A stretch of DNA of 64,000 bases from Taibaiella sp. (GCA_016786705.1 JAEUVV010000013.1:310001-374000); one strand, 5' to 3'. Shown: positions 24,630-33,565, counted from the first letter of the stretch. Notes: generated by a model from the letters alone, not told the origin. Numbers and translations: made by a program.

Positions 24630-25682
24630 ATGCCCTATTTCGGAAAAAGATTATCACCCAGGCAAATTAGCCTGAGCGCCGCAGGCATCCTGGCGGCCTG
24701 CATCTGGGTACTTGCTATTGTTTTAGGCAGGGACTGGCAAACCGCCCTGTTGATATTGGCAGTCAGCTTCCTGCTTGCCTATATCATCTTCTATTATTTC
24801 CTGAAGAAATTTATAGATCAGCGTTTAAAGTTGCTCTATAAATTCATCTATGATACAAAAGCCGGCCGGAAAGAGCAATTTTTCTACGACAAAATCCTGC
24901 CCAAGAAAACCATTGACGAAGTAGAGCGGGAAGTGGCACTCTGGGCACAAAAGAAAAACCTGCAGGTACAGCAATTACAGGTAAATGAGAAATTCCGGAA
25001 AGAGTTTCTCAGCAACCTGACCCATGAATTAAGAACACCCATTTTTACTGTTCAGGGTTATGTACACACCTTACTGGACGGCGCTATTGATGATGAAAAT
25101 GTAAACCGGAAGTTCCTGAGTAATGCCAGCAAAGGGCTCGACCGCCTGGTACACCTGGCCGGCGACCTCGCCCAGATCACTGAGCTGGAATCCGGGACGA
25201 ACCCGCTGGTATTAACCAATTTTGACCTGCACCACCTGGTAAATGACGTCTATGAAGAACTGATGCTGAAAGCCAGGGAGAAACAGATCAGCATGAAATT
25301 TAAAGATGATGATAAGGAATCCGTAATGGTGCACGCCGACCGCGACAAGATCCGGCAGGCCATTGTCAATATCGTAGAGAATGCCATCAAATATGGCAAT
25401 GAAGGCGGCAGCATAACGACCGGCTTCTGGGACCTGGATACCGACAAGACTTACATAGAGATCTCCGATGACGGTCCCGGCATTGAAGAGCAGCACCTGG
25501 ACCGGATCTTTGAACGCTTTTACCGTACCGATAAAAGCCGGAGCAGTAAAATCGGCGGAACGGGGCTTGGACTGGCGATCGTAAAGCATATTATTGAAGC
25601 GCATCACCAGATCATTAATGTAAGGAGTAAAGTCGACGTAGGGTCCTCCTTTGGCTTCAGCCTTAACAAACAACCTAACTAA
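24630..25682 (+). CDS. Sensor histidine kinase, PhoR/WalK type
   Basis: The 350-residue protein has two membrane helices near residues 12-58, then a HisKA domain with the phospho-acceptor His132 in FLSNLTHELRTPIF. The ATPase domain has the N box (NIVENAIKYG), G1 (DDGPGI) and G2 (GGTGLGLAI) motifs, all intact. It has almost no periplasmic sensing domain; the loop between the helices is about ten residues. No response regulator lies next to it. It is probably co-transcribed with the AI-2E permease (20-bp gap). Confidence 0.92.
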   Translation: MPYFGKRLSPRQISLSAAGILAACIWVLAIVLGRDWQTALLILAVSFLLAYIIFYYFLKKFIDQRLKLLYKFIYDTKAGRKEQFFYDKILPKKTIDEVEREVALWAQKKNLQVQQLQVNEKFRKEFLSNLTHELRTPIFTVQGYVHTLLDGAIDDENVNRKFLSNASKGLDRLVHLAGDLAQITELESGTNPLVLTNFDLHHLVNDVYEELMLKAREKQISMKFKDDDKESVMVHADRDKIRQAIVNIVENAIKYGNEGGSITTGFWDLDTDKTYIEISDDGPGIEEQHLDRIFERFYRTDKSRSSKIGGTGLGLAIVKHIIEAHHQIINVRSKVDVGSSFGFSLNKQPN

Positions 25683-25702
25683 ATATTAAAGTATCCAGGC
25701 GT

Positions 25703-26803
25703 ATGAATAATAATGTAGAAAAAGATTTTATGCAATCGGCAGCCTACCGGCTGATTGTCTTTACTTTAAGTATTGTTATTCTCATTTACGCCAAGTCGGT
25801 ATTACTTCCTTTGGCATTCGGCGTGGTTTTTGCGCTGGCGCTGATCACTCCTTCCAGGTTTTTAGAGAAAAAAGGCGTTCCCAGAGGGCTTGCCGCCACT
25901 ATCTGCCTGATTATAGCACTTATATTACTCTCCGGAATATTTGTTTTCATCTCTTCCCAGATACTTAATTTTGAGAAAGACTTCCCGGTACTGGAAACAA
26001 AATTCCTGGGCCTCATCAGCGACCTCCAGCTATTTATTCAGCACCGGCTGCACGTTTCGGAAGATGTGGTGCGGGAAAACCTGTCTCCCATGTTGAATGA
26101 TGCCATGGCCATGGCCCCCAATGTTATTGGCTCCCTGGTCGGCTTCTTTTCCAATTCTTTATTTATCGCTGGGTTCACTTTCATTTATACGCTTATGATC
26201 CTGGTTTACCGGGACAATATACTTCGTTTTTTCAACGACAGTTTTGGTCATGTAGAAGGAGTTTCCAAGTATAAAATTGCCAGCAATACACAATTTGTCA
26301 TCCGGAATTATATCACGGGCCTGCTATTGGAGGTATTATTTGTAGCCAGTACCCTGTCTATCGGATTTTTGATTGTCGGGGCCAAATATGCCATATTATT
26401 GGCTGTTATTTCCGCTATAATGAACCTGGTGCCCTATTTAGGTTTCATTTCAGCGGCAGCTATCAGCGTAATTATTTCATTTGCTACCAATTCCCCGCAT
26501 GTCGCTTTATGGGTAGGTATAATCTCCATTGGCGTTCACCTTATCGACAGCAATATCTTCCTGCCGGCTGTAGTAGGTAATAAAGTAAGTATCAATGCCC
26601 TGGCTACTGTACTAGGCGTATTTATCGGCAGCCTGATCTGGGGCATACCAGGCATGTTCCTGGCCGTACCCGTGGTGGCCATTGTAAAAGTGATCTGTGA
26701 CGAGATCCAGGGGTTGAACCATTGGGGTATCCTGCTCGGAGGCCGGCAAAAAACCAAAATAATCCGGATCAAAAAACCTGCGCTCAGCAAGAAAAAAGAC
26801 TAA
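25703..26803 (+). CDS. AI-2E family transporter
   Basis: The 366-residue membrane protein has paired N-terminal helices (near 17-34 and 62-86), a soluble segment near 95-150, and about five C-terminal helices. PYLGFISAAAISVIISF and DSNIFLPAVVGNKVSINALA (near 245-310) are conserved in the AI-2E/TqsA family (PF01594). Family members export AI-2 or act in Na+/H+ exchange; the substrate here is unknown. It converges with the exonuclease gene, with only a 15-bp gap and no hairpin visible. Confidence 0.9.
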   Translation: MNNNVEKDFMQSAAYRLIVFTLSIVILIYAKSVLLPLAFGVVFALALITPSRFLEKKGVPRGLAATICLIIALILLSGIFVFISSQILNFEKDFPVLETKFLGLISDLQLFIQHRLHVSEDVVRENLSPMLNDAMAMAPNVIGSLVGFFSNSLFIAGFTFIYTLMILVYRDNILRFFNDSFGHVEGVSKYKIASNTQFVIRNYITGLLLEVLFVASTLSIGFLIVGAKYAILLAVISAIMNLVPYLGFISAAAISVIISFATNSPHVALWVGIISIGVHLIDSNIFLPAVVGNKVSINALATVLGVFIGSLIWGIPGMFLAVPVVAIVKVICDEIQGLNHWGILLGGRQKTKIIRIKKPALSKKKD

Positions 26804-26818
26804 GTATTGCCCCGGAGA

Positions 26819-27520
26819 TCAGGTAACAAATACCGGCTTTAAGTTGTCAACAGACTGCGCGGTCAGCCTTAAATATACAAGAGCTGTAGTAAATATATCC
26901 CGGCTGCAATAGTCCGCAATGCGTTGTAGGTCATCCTGCTCCCAGTATACTTTGGAAACTTCACTACCGTCAATATCAGTTTTGGAAGAAGGAATACCCA
27001 GAATCTGGGCCATCAGGTCCAGGGAAATGTAATGTTTATGATCGCCGAATTTCCATAGTTCAAGCGTATCCGTATGGGGAACTTGCCAGGGTTTAAGGCC
27101 TGATAAGCGCAATGTTTCGGGCAGGCGGAGCCCGTTAACCAGGCTCCGCCTGCATATATAGGGCAGGTCAAATTCCCTGATATTATGGCCACAGAAAATG
27201 ATATTCCCGTCCTGCTCCTGCTCCAAACGCTCCAGGAGCAGGAGAAAATCACTTAAGAGCTTTTGTTCTTCGCGGTCGGCTAAAGTCTTTATTCTTACCT
27301 GCTTCCCCTCTTTGTCTATAAAACCTAAACCAATGCAGACTATTTTTCCAAATTCCGCATATATAGCTGATTTTTCCATGTAGCTCAAGGCCGGAGATAG
27401 CGTTTCCATACCAGCTTTAAAGAAAGATGCTTTATGCTCCCAATGCGCCTGCATAGCCTCTGAAAGCTCCTCAAAATTTCTTTTACCGCTAACTGTTTCT
27501 ATATCAATCACTAATTCCAT
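26819..27520 (-). CDS. DEDDy 3'-5' exonuclease, PolB-exonuclease-like
   Basis: The 233-residue protein matches the predicted exonuclease family related to the PolB proofreading domain (PF10108). Motif I is DIET (Asp6, Glu8), motif II lies in FCGHNIREFDLPYI near 117, and motif III is YCSRD near 205-209, the YxxxD of DEDDy enzymes. All four catalytic acidic residues and the Tyr are present. It would degrade DNA or RNA from the 3' end; the pathway is unknown. It converges with the AI-2E permease. Confidence 0.85.
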   Translation of the reverse strand: MELVIDIETVSGKRNFEELSEAMQAHWEHKASFFKAGMETLSPALSYMEKSAIYAEFGKIVCIGLGFIDKEGKQVRIKTLADREEQKLLSDFLLLLERLEQEQDGNIIFCGHNIREFDLPYICRRSLVNGLRLPETLRLSGLKPWQVPHTDTLELWKFGDHKHYISLDLMAQILGIPSSKTDIDGSEVSKVYWEQDDLQRIADYCSRDIFTTALVYLRLTAQSVDNLKPVFVT

Positions 27521-27550
27521 TTTTAAAAATATTTTAATGTTAAGAACTCT

Positions 27551-27579
27551 TGTTTTACGCCTAAATAAGCTAGATTTGT
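27551..27579 (+). promoter_or_regulatory. Promoter for the secreted protein at 27646
   Basis: TTG at 27551-27553 is followed after 18 bp by TAGATTTG at 27572-27579. This is a good match to the Bacteroidota -33/-7 pattern and gives a leader of roughly 60 bases. Confidence 0.6.
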
Positions 27580-27645
27580 ATTACACCTAAAGAAAAAAAC
27601 CATCTAACCTGACATCGCCCCTAGTAAACTTTTTAATTTCAGACA

Positions 27646-28326
27646 ATGAAGTTACGTATTCTGGCGATTTATATAATCATTTTATCTATACTTAGTTTTC
27701 ATGCCGGCGCTCAAGATAGTTTAAATCGCAACCCTTATTTTGAAGGATCGATCAAGTATAATATTAATTTTACTGACTTACAAGGCAATAATATTAACAA
27801 GAAAATGGCGCCTTTTTTTGACCTGATACAAACCATGTATGTGGACCGGAATAACTATAAAATGGTCAACCAAAACAACCAGCATGTAAAACTATTCCAG
27901 GGTAAGTATAACGCGTATTTTTTCTTTAACAGGGACAATACTGCTTATAAAATAGATCAAACCAGCAAATCCAGTCAAAGGACCAGGGTGTATGATGTGG
28001 ATGATGTGGATACTATATTAGGCTATCCCTGCAAAGCGGTAAAGGTAGATGGCGACTATCGTGCCTACATCTATTTTTACAACCCGGATATAAAGATTGA
28101 CATTGAGCCTTACCAAAATTACAATATGGAAGAGTGGAATGTCTACCTGAAAGCCGTTGACGGAGCTTTGCCCTTAAGGGTGATCACTATCGACATCAGG
28201 AGTAAATTTATAGAAGACCGTGTTGCTGTTGATGTAAGCAGGAGGGAGCTCCTGCTAAGCGAATTTGACTTCCCAAGTACGGTGAAGCTTCGCAAGCTTA
28301 AATACGGCATAGACCTGGTTTGGTAA
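27646..28326 (+). CDS. Secreted protein of unknown function, DUF4412-like
   Basis: The 226-residue protein has a signal peptide ending near HAGAQ (residues 19-23) and then an all-beta pattern, including YFEGSIKYNINFTDLQGN and DVDTILGYPCKAVKVDGDY. The 'DTILGYPCKAVKV' segment recalls the DUF4412/GLPGLI group of periplasmic proteins from Bacteroidota, but the resemblance is weak. Two cysteines are not obviously paired. No function can be assigned. It is followed by the His-rich protein after 65 bp; a shared role is not evident. Confidence 0.65.
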   Translation: MKLRILAIYIIILSILSFHAGAQDSLNRNPYFEGSIKYNINFTDLQGNNINKKMAPFFDLIQTMYVDRNNYKMVNQNNQHVKLFQGKYNAYFFFNRDNTAYKIDQTSKSSQRTRVYDVDDVDTILGYPCKAVKVDGDYRAYIYFYNPDIKIDIEPYQNYNMEEWNVYLKAVDGALPLRVITIDIRSKFIEDRVAVDVSRRELLLSEFDFPSTVKLRKLKYGIDLVW

Positions 28327-28391
28327 ATAAATCCCAATAAACGAATAAAGCCCATATAGCATTTAAAAAATCAATATCTTCGCGTTCTTAA

Positions 28392-28742
28392 ATGCGTCAT
28401 AAACTGTTACAGATTGTTTTGGGCTTTTTATTAAGCTTGTCCCTCAGCTTCAACTTAGGGATTAAACAACTTGTGCATAGCCATACCGGGCATACTGATA
28501 CCGTTCACCAATGCGGGTCGGACCAAAAGAACGCGTATGCTAAGTATTATATTGACCAGGAGCATCATCACTGTGATTACTTAACCGATGTACTCCCGCA
28601 CTTCACAAGCACTACTTTCCTTTTTGAACTGAACCCGGGTCACATCCCGGTATACCAGGTATACAGTTTACAGCACCATGATATCATTCCCGGTGATGTA
28701 ATCATTCACTCTTTACTCCGCGGCCCTCCGGCAACTGTTTAA
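28392..28742 (+). CDS. Small exported His/Cys-rich protein, likely metal-binding
   Basis: The 116-residue protein begins with a hydrophobic export segment (LLQIVLGFLLSLSLSFNLG). The mature part has HSHTGHTDTVHQCG near 29-42 and EHHHCDYL near 57-64, clusters suited to binding Cu or Zn. It ends in LLRGPPATV, an LRGPP tail also seen in DUF2946-like small proteins near metal transport genes. It comes 92 bp before a TonB-dependent receptor whose partner lipoprotein is also His-rich. A TATCTTCG element, close to the -7 consensus, lies about 10 bp upstream of the ATG. Function as a metal-binding accessory is an inference. Confidence 0.7.
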   Translation: MRHKLLQIVLGFLLSLSLSFNLGIKQLVHSHTGHTDTVHQCGSDQKNAYAKYYIDQEHHHCDYLTDVLPHFTSTTFLFELNPGHIPVYQVYSLQHHDIIPGDVIIHSLLRGPPATV

Positions 28743-28834
28743 TAATAAACGTGAAGATCAAATCATTATCTTCTAAATTTTCGGCTGATACACAAGATCG
28801 TGCCGGGTATTCTTATTATTAACCAATATTGCTT

Positions 28835-31162
28835 ATGTCTTACTTGCCAAAGGTAAGGCTGGCTTTTCTGATCGGGCTAATCCAGTCTGCTGCCCTTACA
28901 GTGAAAGGGCAGAGCAGCGATTGTACCCGTACCATTACAATTGTTGTAAAAGAACAGGAAAGCGGCCAACCTTATGCCGGTTCCGGTTTTACTATTGCGC
29001 AGCAACAAGGATTTACAGATGAGCGCGGCACAGCCGTACTTAATTTCCCCTGTACCTTCAAACTAAGCGACGATGCCGTCCAGGTAGACGGCAGGGTGCT
29101 TAAACCGCAACAAATATACCATCAAGGAGACAGCCTGTTCCTTACAGTACCTTTATACAAAAAACAGCTGGAAGTAATCAGTGTAACTGCTCAAAAAAGA
29201 GCGGTCGCCTCCTATAATGCCCAAAGTAGCCTTTCAAATGCAGAAATGCTCCAGTTAAGGGGAAAATCGCTGGCAGCTATGGCAGCAAGCCTGGCAGGGG
29301 TGAATATGATCCAGACCGGGGCCGAGATTGCCAAACCGATGATCAACGGGATGAGCAATAACCGCATTCTCATTTTAAACAATGGCGTACGCCAGGAAGG
29401 CCAGCAATGGGGGGCGGAGCATGCCCCGGAAATTGACGCGATGTCGGTAGCCCAGATAGCAGTAGTTAAAGGTGCCGAAGCGATCCGTTATGGCCGGGAT
29501 GCAATAGGCGGCGTATTGTTGGTTAATCCCAGCGCTTTACCTTACAAAAGTGACCAACCGGAAATCGGCCTGTCTTTAGTTGGTAACTCCAATGGGCAAA
29601 AGGGCATGGCAGATGCAAGGATTGGTAGCGCACTGGGAAAAGATAAGCACTGGGCATGGCGGGCCCAGTCCAGCCTGAGCAGGGGCGGCAATTACAAAAC
29701 TCCTGCTTACTTCCTGGATAATACCGGCAATAAGTCTTTTAACTATAGCCTGGCTTTGGGTCATAAAAATGACAAACATACGATAGAGGGCTTTTTTAGC
29801 AGCTATAACAACGAGGTTGGTATCTTCAAAGGTTCGCATATCGGCGATACCCTGGACCTGCAATCCCGGATCCGGAACGGCCGTCCTTTTGAAGCGGGAA
29901 GCTTTTATTATACAATCGGTGCACCCAGGCAATGGGTAAAACATCAGTTGTTTAAGCTGAATGCTCAATTCCTTTTAAACGATCGCTGGACCCTGGATGC
30001 TCTCTATAGTTTCCAGTATGACCGGCGCCGGGAATTTGATATCCGCAGGCAGGATGTATCCAGCCTGCCTTCTATCGACCTGAAGCTGGCTTACCAGACC
30101 TTTAAAGCAGAGGCTAAATATAAAAAGAACAACTGGACCAATATACTGGGAGTACAGGGAGATCTCTATGTGAACAACAATACCCCGGACCTGTTTACCA
30201 CGCCCATCATTCCCAATTACGACAGTAAAGCGCTGGGTATTTTTGCCCTCAGCAAACTGCTGCGGCCCAAAACGGGTTGGGAAATAGGCCTGCGCTATGA
30301 CTACTACAATCTTAACGCGGCCGGGTATAACAGCAGGAACGAGTATTATGGCGGGCAGCATACCTTCGGCAAACTTAATGCCAGTATTGGCATGAGTACA
30401 GACATCCTGGACGGCCTGCAATGGTTCAGCAATATAGGTACTGCCTGGAGACCGCCCACCGTAAATGAGCTCTACAGCTCCGGACTGCACCATGGCGCTG
30501 CCCAGTATGAGCTGGGTGACAGTACCCTGGACGCAGAGCAAAGCGTCAAGTGGATCAACTCCTTAAAATGGGAAAGTAAACAGAAGCGCCTGCAGGTGCA
30601 GCTGGACGCCTATGCCCAATATTTCGGCAATTATATTTACCTCGATCCCAGCCTGAGCTATGTGCAAAGTTTAAGAGGCGCCTTCCCGGTATTCAATTAC
30701 AAGAGTACACAAGCCTTTTTCTGGGGTGTAGACCTCCATGGGAAGTGGTCCTTCAACGACCATTTAGGTTATGACCTGAAAGCAAGCCTGATCCGCGCCA
30801 GAGACATAAGCAATAGCAACTATTTACCTTTCATTCCTTCAGATCGCCTGAGCCAGACTTTAAGCTATGGCACAAAAGTGTCCGGGCAGGTCAGCAACCT
30901 GGGCATCTGGCTGCGTAACGACCTGGTCAATAGACAGGGCCGCTATCATGCCAACAGCGATTATGCGCCGCCACCTGAGGCTTACAGCCTGTTTGCTTTA
31001 GGACTAAGCAGCTCATTTGCCCTGAAGGGAAGCACCTTAAACCTGAACCTCGCCGTGGAAAATGTATTCAATACCGAATACAAAGATTACCTCAACCGTT
31101 ACCGGTATTATGCGCATGATATCGGTCGCAATTTTAGTATCAAAATCAATTATTTATTCTAA
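28835..31162 (+). CDS. TonB-dependent outer-membrane receptor
   Basis: The 775-residue protein has a signal peptide, a short N-terminal extension, a plug domain and a C-terminal beta-barrel ending in Phe (INYLF). The plug includes MINGMSNNRILILNNGVRQEGQQWGAEHAPEIDAM (positions about 175-210) and VVKGAEAIRYGRDAIGGVLL, typical of the TonB plug. The GAEHAPEID segment resembles ZnuD-type zinc receptors. The barrel carries characteristic NVFNTEYKDYLNRYRYYA near the end. The frame has a TTG two codons upstream at 28829; ATG at 28835 is used. With the His-rich neighbours, uptake of a metal such as zinc or copper is the best guess. Confidence 0.88.
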   Translation: MSYLPKVRLAFLIGLIQSAALTVKGQSSDCTRTITIVVKEQESGQPYAGSGFTIAQQQGFTDERGTAVLNFPCTFKLSDDAVQVDGRVLKPQQIYHQGDSLFLTVPLYKKQLEVISVTAQKRAVASYNAQSSLSNAEMLQLRGKSLAAMAASLAGVNMIQTGAEIAKPMINGMSNNRILILNNGVRQEGQQWGAEHAPEIDAMSVAQIAVVKGAEAIRYGRDAIGGVLLVNPSALPYKSDQPEIGLSLVGNSNGQKGMADARIGSALGKDKHWAWRAQSSLSRGGNYKTPAYFLDNTGNKSFNYSLALGHKNDKHTIEGFFSSYNNEVGIFKGSHIGDTLDLQSRIRNGRPFEAGSFYYTIGAPRQWVKHQLFKLNAQFLLNDRWTLDALYSFQYDRRREFDIRRQDVSSLPSIDLKLAYQTFKAEAKYKKNNWTNILGVQGDLYVNNNTPDLFTTPIIPNYDSKALGIFALSKLLRPKTGWEIGLRYDYYNLNAAGYNSRNEYYGGQHTFGKLNASIGMSTDILDGLQWFSNIGTAWRPPTVNELYSSGLHHGAAQYELGDSTLDAEQSVKWINSLKWESKQKRLQVQLDAYAQYFGNYIYLDPSLSYVQSLRGAFPVFNYKSTQAFFWGVDLHGKWSFNDHLGYDLKASLIRARDISNSNYLPFIPSDRLSQTLSYGTKVSGQVSNLGIWLRNDLVNRQGRYHANSDYAPPPEAYSLFALGLSSSFALKGSTLNLNLAVENVFNTEYKDYLNRYRYYAHDIGRNFSIKINYLF

Positions 31163-31174
31163 AAACACAATTTT

Positions 31175-31732
31175 ATGTATTTCAATAAGATCAGTAAAGG
31201 CATTTTATTTTCAGGACTTTTAGCGACATTGGCAGTAGCCTCTTGTAAAAAAGAAGACCCGCACCACAACCATGACAATGAGGAATATGACAAAATAAAA
31301 ATTCACCTGATTAGCCTGGATGCCGCCGGCAATCAAAGCCAGGATACCGTTAGCATAGAATATGACGCGCATGGCGACGCCAGCCCTGCCTTGAGTACGA
31401 TCCAGGCGAATAAAAGCTACCGTATGCTGATTGAATTATATGCCCACGATGAATTGATCAATAACGAGATCATTGCAGACGCGGCGGAGCATAAATTCTT
31501 TTTCTTTGCTACGCCAAGCAGTGCCATCAGCAATTATGTATATAATGACGACAATATCGGTTTAGATGGCAAAGTAACCTTCTCGGGTCTCGGCAACATT
31601 AAAGTGCAGGCACTGTTACGACATGGCCTGGACAAAAGCCATGCAGACGCTCAGGCCTACAACAGTGCCAATTACCAGAACGCAGGCGGGTCAAATGATA
31701 TCAATATCACGCTTGATCTTAAGGCAGAATAA
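31175..31732 (+). CDS. His-rich lipoprotein partner of the TonB receptor
   Basis: The 185-residue lipoprotein has a signal ending in AVASC (Cys24), followed by KKEDPHHNHDNEEYD, a His/Asp/Glu cluster. The rest is beta-rich and resembles Bacteroidota lipoproteins encoded next to TonB receptors that are sometimes annotated as type 1 periplasmic-binding-fold-like proteins. HGLDKSHADAQAY near 147-159 could add metal ligands. It starts 12 bp after the receptor stop, so co-transcription is likely. Metal capture at the outer membrane is inferred. Confidence 0.75.
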   Translation: MYFNKISKGILFSGLLATLAVASCKKEDPHHNHDNEEYDKIKIHLISLDAAGNQSQDTVSIEYDAHGDASPALSTIQANKSYRMLIELYAHDELINNEIIADAAEHKFFFFATPSSAISNYVYNDDNIGLDGKVTFSGLGNIKVQALLRHGLDKSHADAQAYNSANYQNAGGSNDINITLDLKAE

Positions 31733-31773
31733 AAAAGTAAGGGGAAACTGAATCAGTTTCCCCTTACTTTTTT
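31731..31773. terminator. Bidirectional terminator, perfect 20-bp stem with AAT loop
   Basis: A perfect 20-bp inverted repeat (31731-31750 with 31754-31773) surrounds the loop AAT. Its left arm overlaps the lipoprotein stop codon and it lies 15 bp past the arfB stop; the genes converge. Confidence 0.85.
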
Positions 31774-31788
31774 ACAGGTATTAAAAAA

Positions 31789-32184
31789 TTAATCCCAATC
31801 TCTTCTTCGGTTGGCTTTCCGCTCGGACTGGCGTTTTTTATTTTCCAGTCTTTTTTCTTTTACCGCTTTACTCGGCCGGGTAGCCAATCTTGGTCGTTTA
31901 GGGATCAGGCTGTTATTCACCAACGCGATCATTTTCCGGGTGACAATCTGTTTATTCTCCAGCTGAGAGCGCGTTTCGCTGCTGCGCAGGATCAAAATAC
32001 CTTCCAGGTTCAGCTTCGTGGCCAAAACCTGTAATAGTTTCGCTTTTTCTTCCTCTGAAAATACCTGGGAAGTGGCAACAGGCCACCGGGCTTCCACCAT
32101 AGTTTCCACTTTGTTTACATTCTGACCGCCTTTACCTCCGCTACGGGCTGTTTTATACCCTATTTCTGCACTAAAATCTTTCAT
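31789..32184 (-). CDS. arfB: ArfB-like ribosome rescue peptidyl-tRNA hydrolase
   Basis: This 131-residue protein is a class I release-factor-like hydrolase that frees stalled ribosomes. The catalytic GGQ motif is at 19-21 in ARSGGKGGQNVNKVET. The basic C-terminal tail (KEKRLENKKRQSERKANRRR) is the ArfB feature that enters the empty mRNA channel, and no stop-codon recognition domain is present. The open frame continues to 32256, but the ATG at 32184 gives the family N-terminus and sits right after a TAAATTTG promoter element. It converges with the lipoprotein gene. Confidence 0.92.
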   Translation of the reverse strand: MKDFSAEIGYKTARSGGKGGQNVNKVETMVEARWPVATSQVFSEEEKAKLLQVLATKLNLEGILILRSSETRSQLENKQIVTRKMIALVNNSLIPKRPRLATRPSKAVKEKRLENKKRQSERKANRRRDWD

Positions 32185-32189
32185 CAGGA

Positions 32190-32197
32190 CAAATTTA
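32190..32197 (-). promoter_or_regulatory. Promoter -7 element almost touching the arfB start
   Basis: The minus-strand TAAATTTG matches TAnnTTTG exactly and ends five bases before the ATG at 32184. It implies a leaderless or near-leaderless transcript and supports this start. Confidence 0.45.
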
Positions 32198-32262
32198 GGC
32201 AATATGTTAAAATCTGATTGTATGTACGCTGTCATTAACAAAACAATGTGCTGCAATAAGCT

Positions 32263-32270
32263 TAAATTTG
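32263..32270 (+). promoter_or_regulatory. Promoter -7 element for the lipoprotein at 32318
   Basis: TAAATTTG lies 47 bp before the predicted TTG start. It is divergent from the arfB promoter, about 65 bp away. Confidence 0.4.
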
Positions 32271-32317
32271 TAGGTTAAGCTTAGCGTACTTATTCATTAA
32301 ACAATTAATCTTGCAAT

Positions 32318-32797
32318 TTGACTTTATTTAATCTCAATACCCGCTGGCATTTACCTATAATGATGCTATTGAGTATCATCCTCCTGGCCTCCTGCGCTAC
32401 AGCCAAAAAGTCTCCTCCCCCGTCCACACCGCTTGTGGCAAGCGTGCCGGACACCATGGCAACTTATAGTTGTGGGTTTGAACTGGGTGACTATTCCGGT
32501 ACCCTTCCCTGCTTTGGAAATGAATGTGATGATTTTGGAGCGCCCATAACTACTTTACTTTTCGGCACCAAACACCAGATGACCAAGAGCCTTAGAAGAG
32601 AACAGCAAATCATTAAAAATATCCCCGGAAAATGGCTGATCAGGGAAGATTGCATCATTGAGATCAATTACCAGGACGGCACACAGGAGTATTACAAATT
32701 CCACGAGGGACTCAACAAAATAGAACGGCTCAACTCAAACCAGGAATCATTCCCGGGTACGCTGAACAAACATAATTATCTTTCAAAATCAATATAA
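32318..32797 (+). CDS. Small lipoprotein, possibly NlpE-like
   Basis: The 159-residue protein has a lipoprotein signal (IMMLLSIILLASC; Cys26). The mature part contains DYSGTLPCFGNECDDFGAP near 65-83. NlpE, the copper/surface-stress lipoprotein, has a similar GxLPC segment followed by a second Cys; here the spacing is C-x4-C. Similarity is limited to this stretch. The start is uncertain: TTG at 32318 gives a charged n-region, while ATG at 32360 would leave a very short signal. The mazG gene begins 3 bp after the stop, so the two are probably co-transcribed. Confidence 0.6.
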   Translation: MTLFNLNTRWHLPIMMLLSIILLASCATAKKSPPPSTPLVASVPDTMATYSCGFELGDYSGTLPCFGNECDDFGAPITTLLFGTKHQMTKSLRREQQIIKNIPGKWLIREDCIIEINYQDGTQEYYKFHEGLNKIERLNSNQESFPGTLNKHNYLSKSI

Positions 32798-32800
32798 ACA

Positions 32801-33565
32801 ATGCCCTATAACCAATCTTTAGACCGGCTCATCAGCATTATGGACGAATTGAGGACTCAATGTCCCTGGGATAAAAAACAAACCATTCATTCCCTGAGGA
32901 TGCAAACTGTAGAAGAACTGTATGAATTAGCTGATGCGATTGACAATAATGACTGGCAAGGCATTAAAGAAGAACTGGGCGACCTGCTGCTTCACATTAT
33001 TTTCTACACCCGCATCGCAAGAGAAGAGCAGGCATTTACCTTAGGAGACGTGATAGAAGGCGTCAGCAACAAATTAGTAGGCAGGCACCCCCATATTTAC
33101 AGTAATATAAAGGTAGAGAACGAAGAAGAGGTAAAGAAAAACTGGGAGCAATTAAAGCTTAAGGAGGGTAAAAAATCTGTATTAAGCGGCGTACCGAAAG
33201 CGCTGCCGGCAGTTGTAAAAGCAACAAGACTACAGGAGAAAGCGAAACAAGTCGGCTTTGAGTGGGAGAATAAAGAAGGGGCCATGGAAAAGATCAAAGA
33301 AGAACTCTCGGAATTTGAAACGGAAGTAGGTAAGGGCAAGCAGGAGTTGATGCAGGCCGAGTTTGGCGATCTGCTGTTCTCTATGATCAACTATGCCCGC
33401 TACCTGGGTATAGACGCCGAAGCTGCCCTGGAACAAACTAACCGGAAATTTAAATCGCGTTTTGAAAAAATGGAGTCCCTCGCAGGGAGCAGGGAGCAGG
33501 ATTTCTCCGCTTTATCACTGGCAGATAAAGACTTATTATGGAATGAAGCAAAAAAGTTAGTTTAG
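32801..33565 (+). CDS. mazG: Nucleoside triphosphate pyrophosphohydrolase MazG
   Basis: MazG hydrolyses noncanonical and excess NTPs to NMP and pyrophosphate. The 254-residue protein has two all-alpha MazG domains. The first shows TVEELYELADAI and EELGDLLLHIIFYTRIA (residues about 32-75) and the second EELSEFETEV and FGDLLFSMINYARYLG; the EExxE...ExxD Mg-binding patterns are intact in both. It follows the lipoprotein with a 3-bp gap. Confidence 0.95.
   Translation: MPYNQSLDRLISIMDELRTQCPWDKKQTIHSLRMQTVEELYELADAIDNNDWQGIKEELGDLLLHIIFYTRIAREEQAFTLGDVIEGVSNKLVGRHPHIYSNIKVENEEEVKKNWEQLKLKEGKKSVLSGVPKALPAVVKATRLQEKAKQVGFEWENKEGAMEKIKEELSEFETEVGKGKQELMQAEFGDLLFSMINYARYLGIDAEAALEQTNRKFKSRFEKMESLAGSREQDFSALSLADKDLLWNEAKKLV

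Noticed and set aside
29975..30541. 188-codon minus-strand frame opposite the TonB receptor barrel
   Set aside because: It is antisense to a clear beta-barrel gene, with no own features.
32185..32256. Extended N-terminus of ArfB
   Set aside because: It lies upstream of the promoter element and has no homology to the family.
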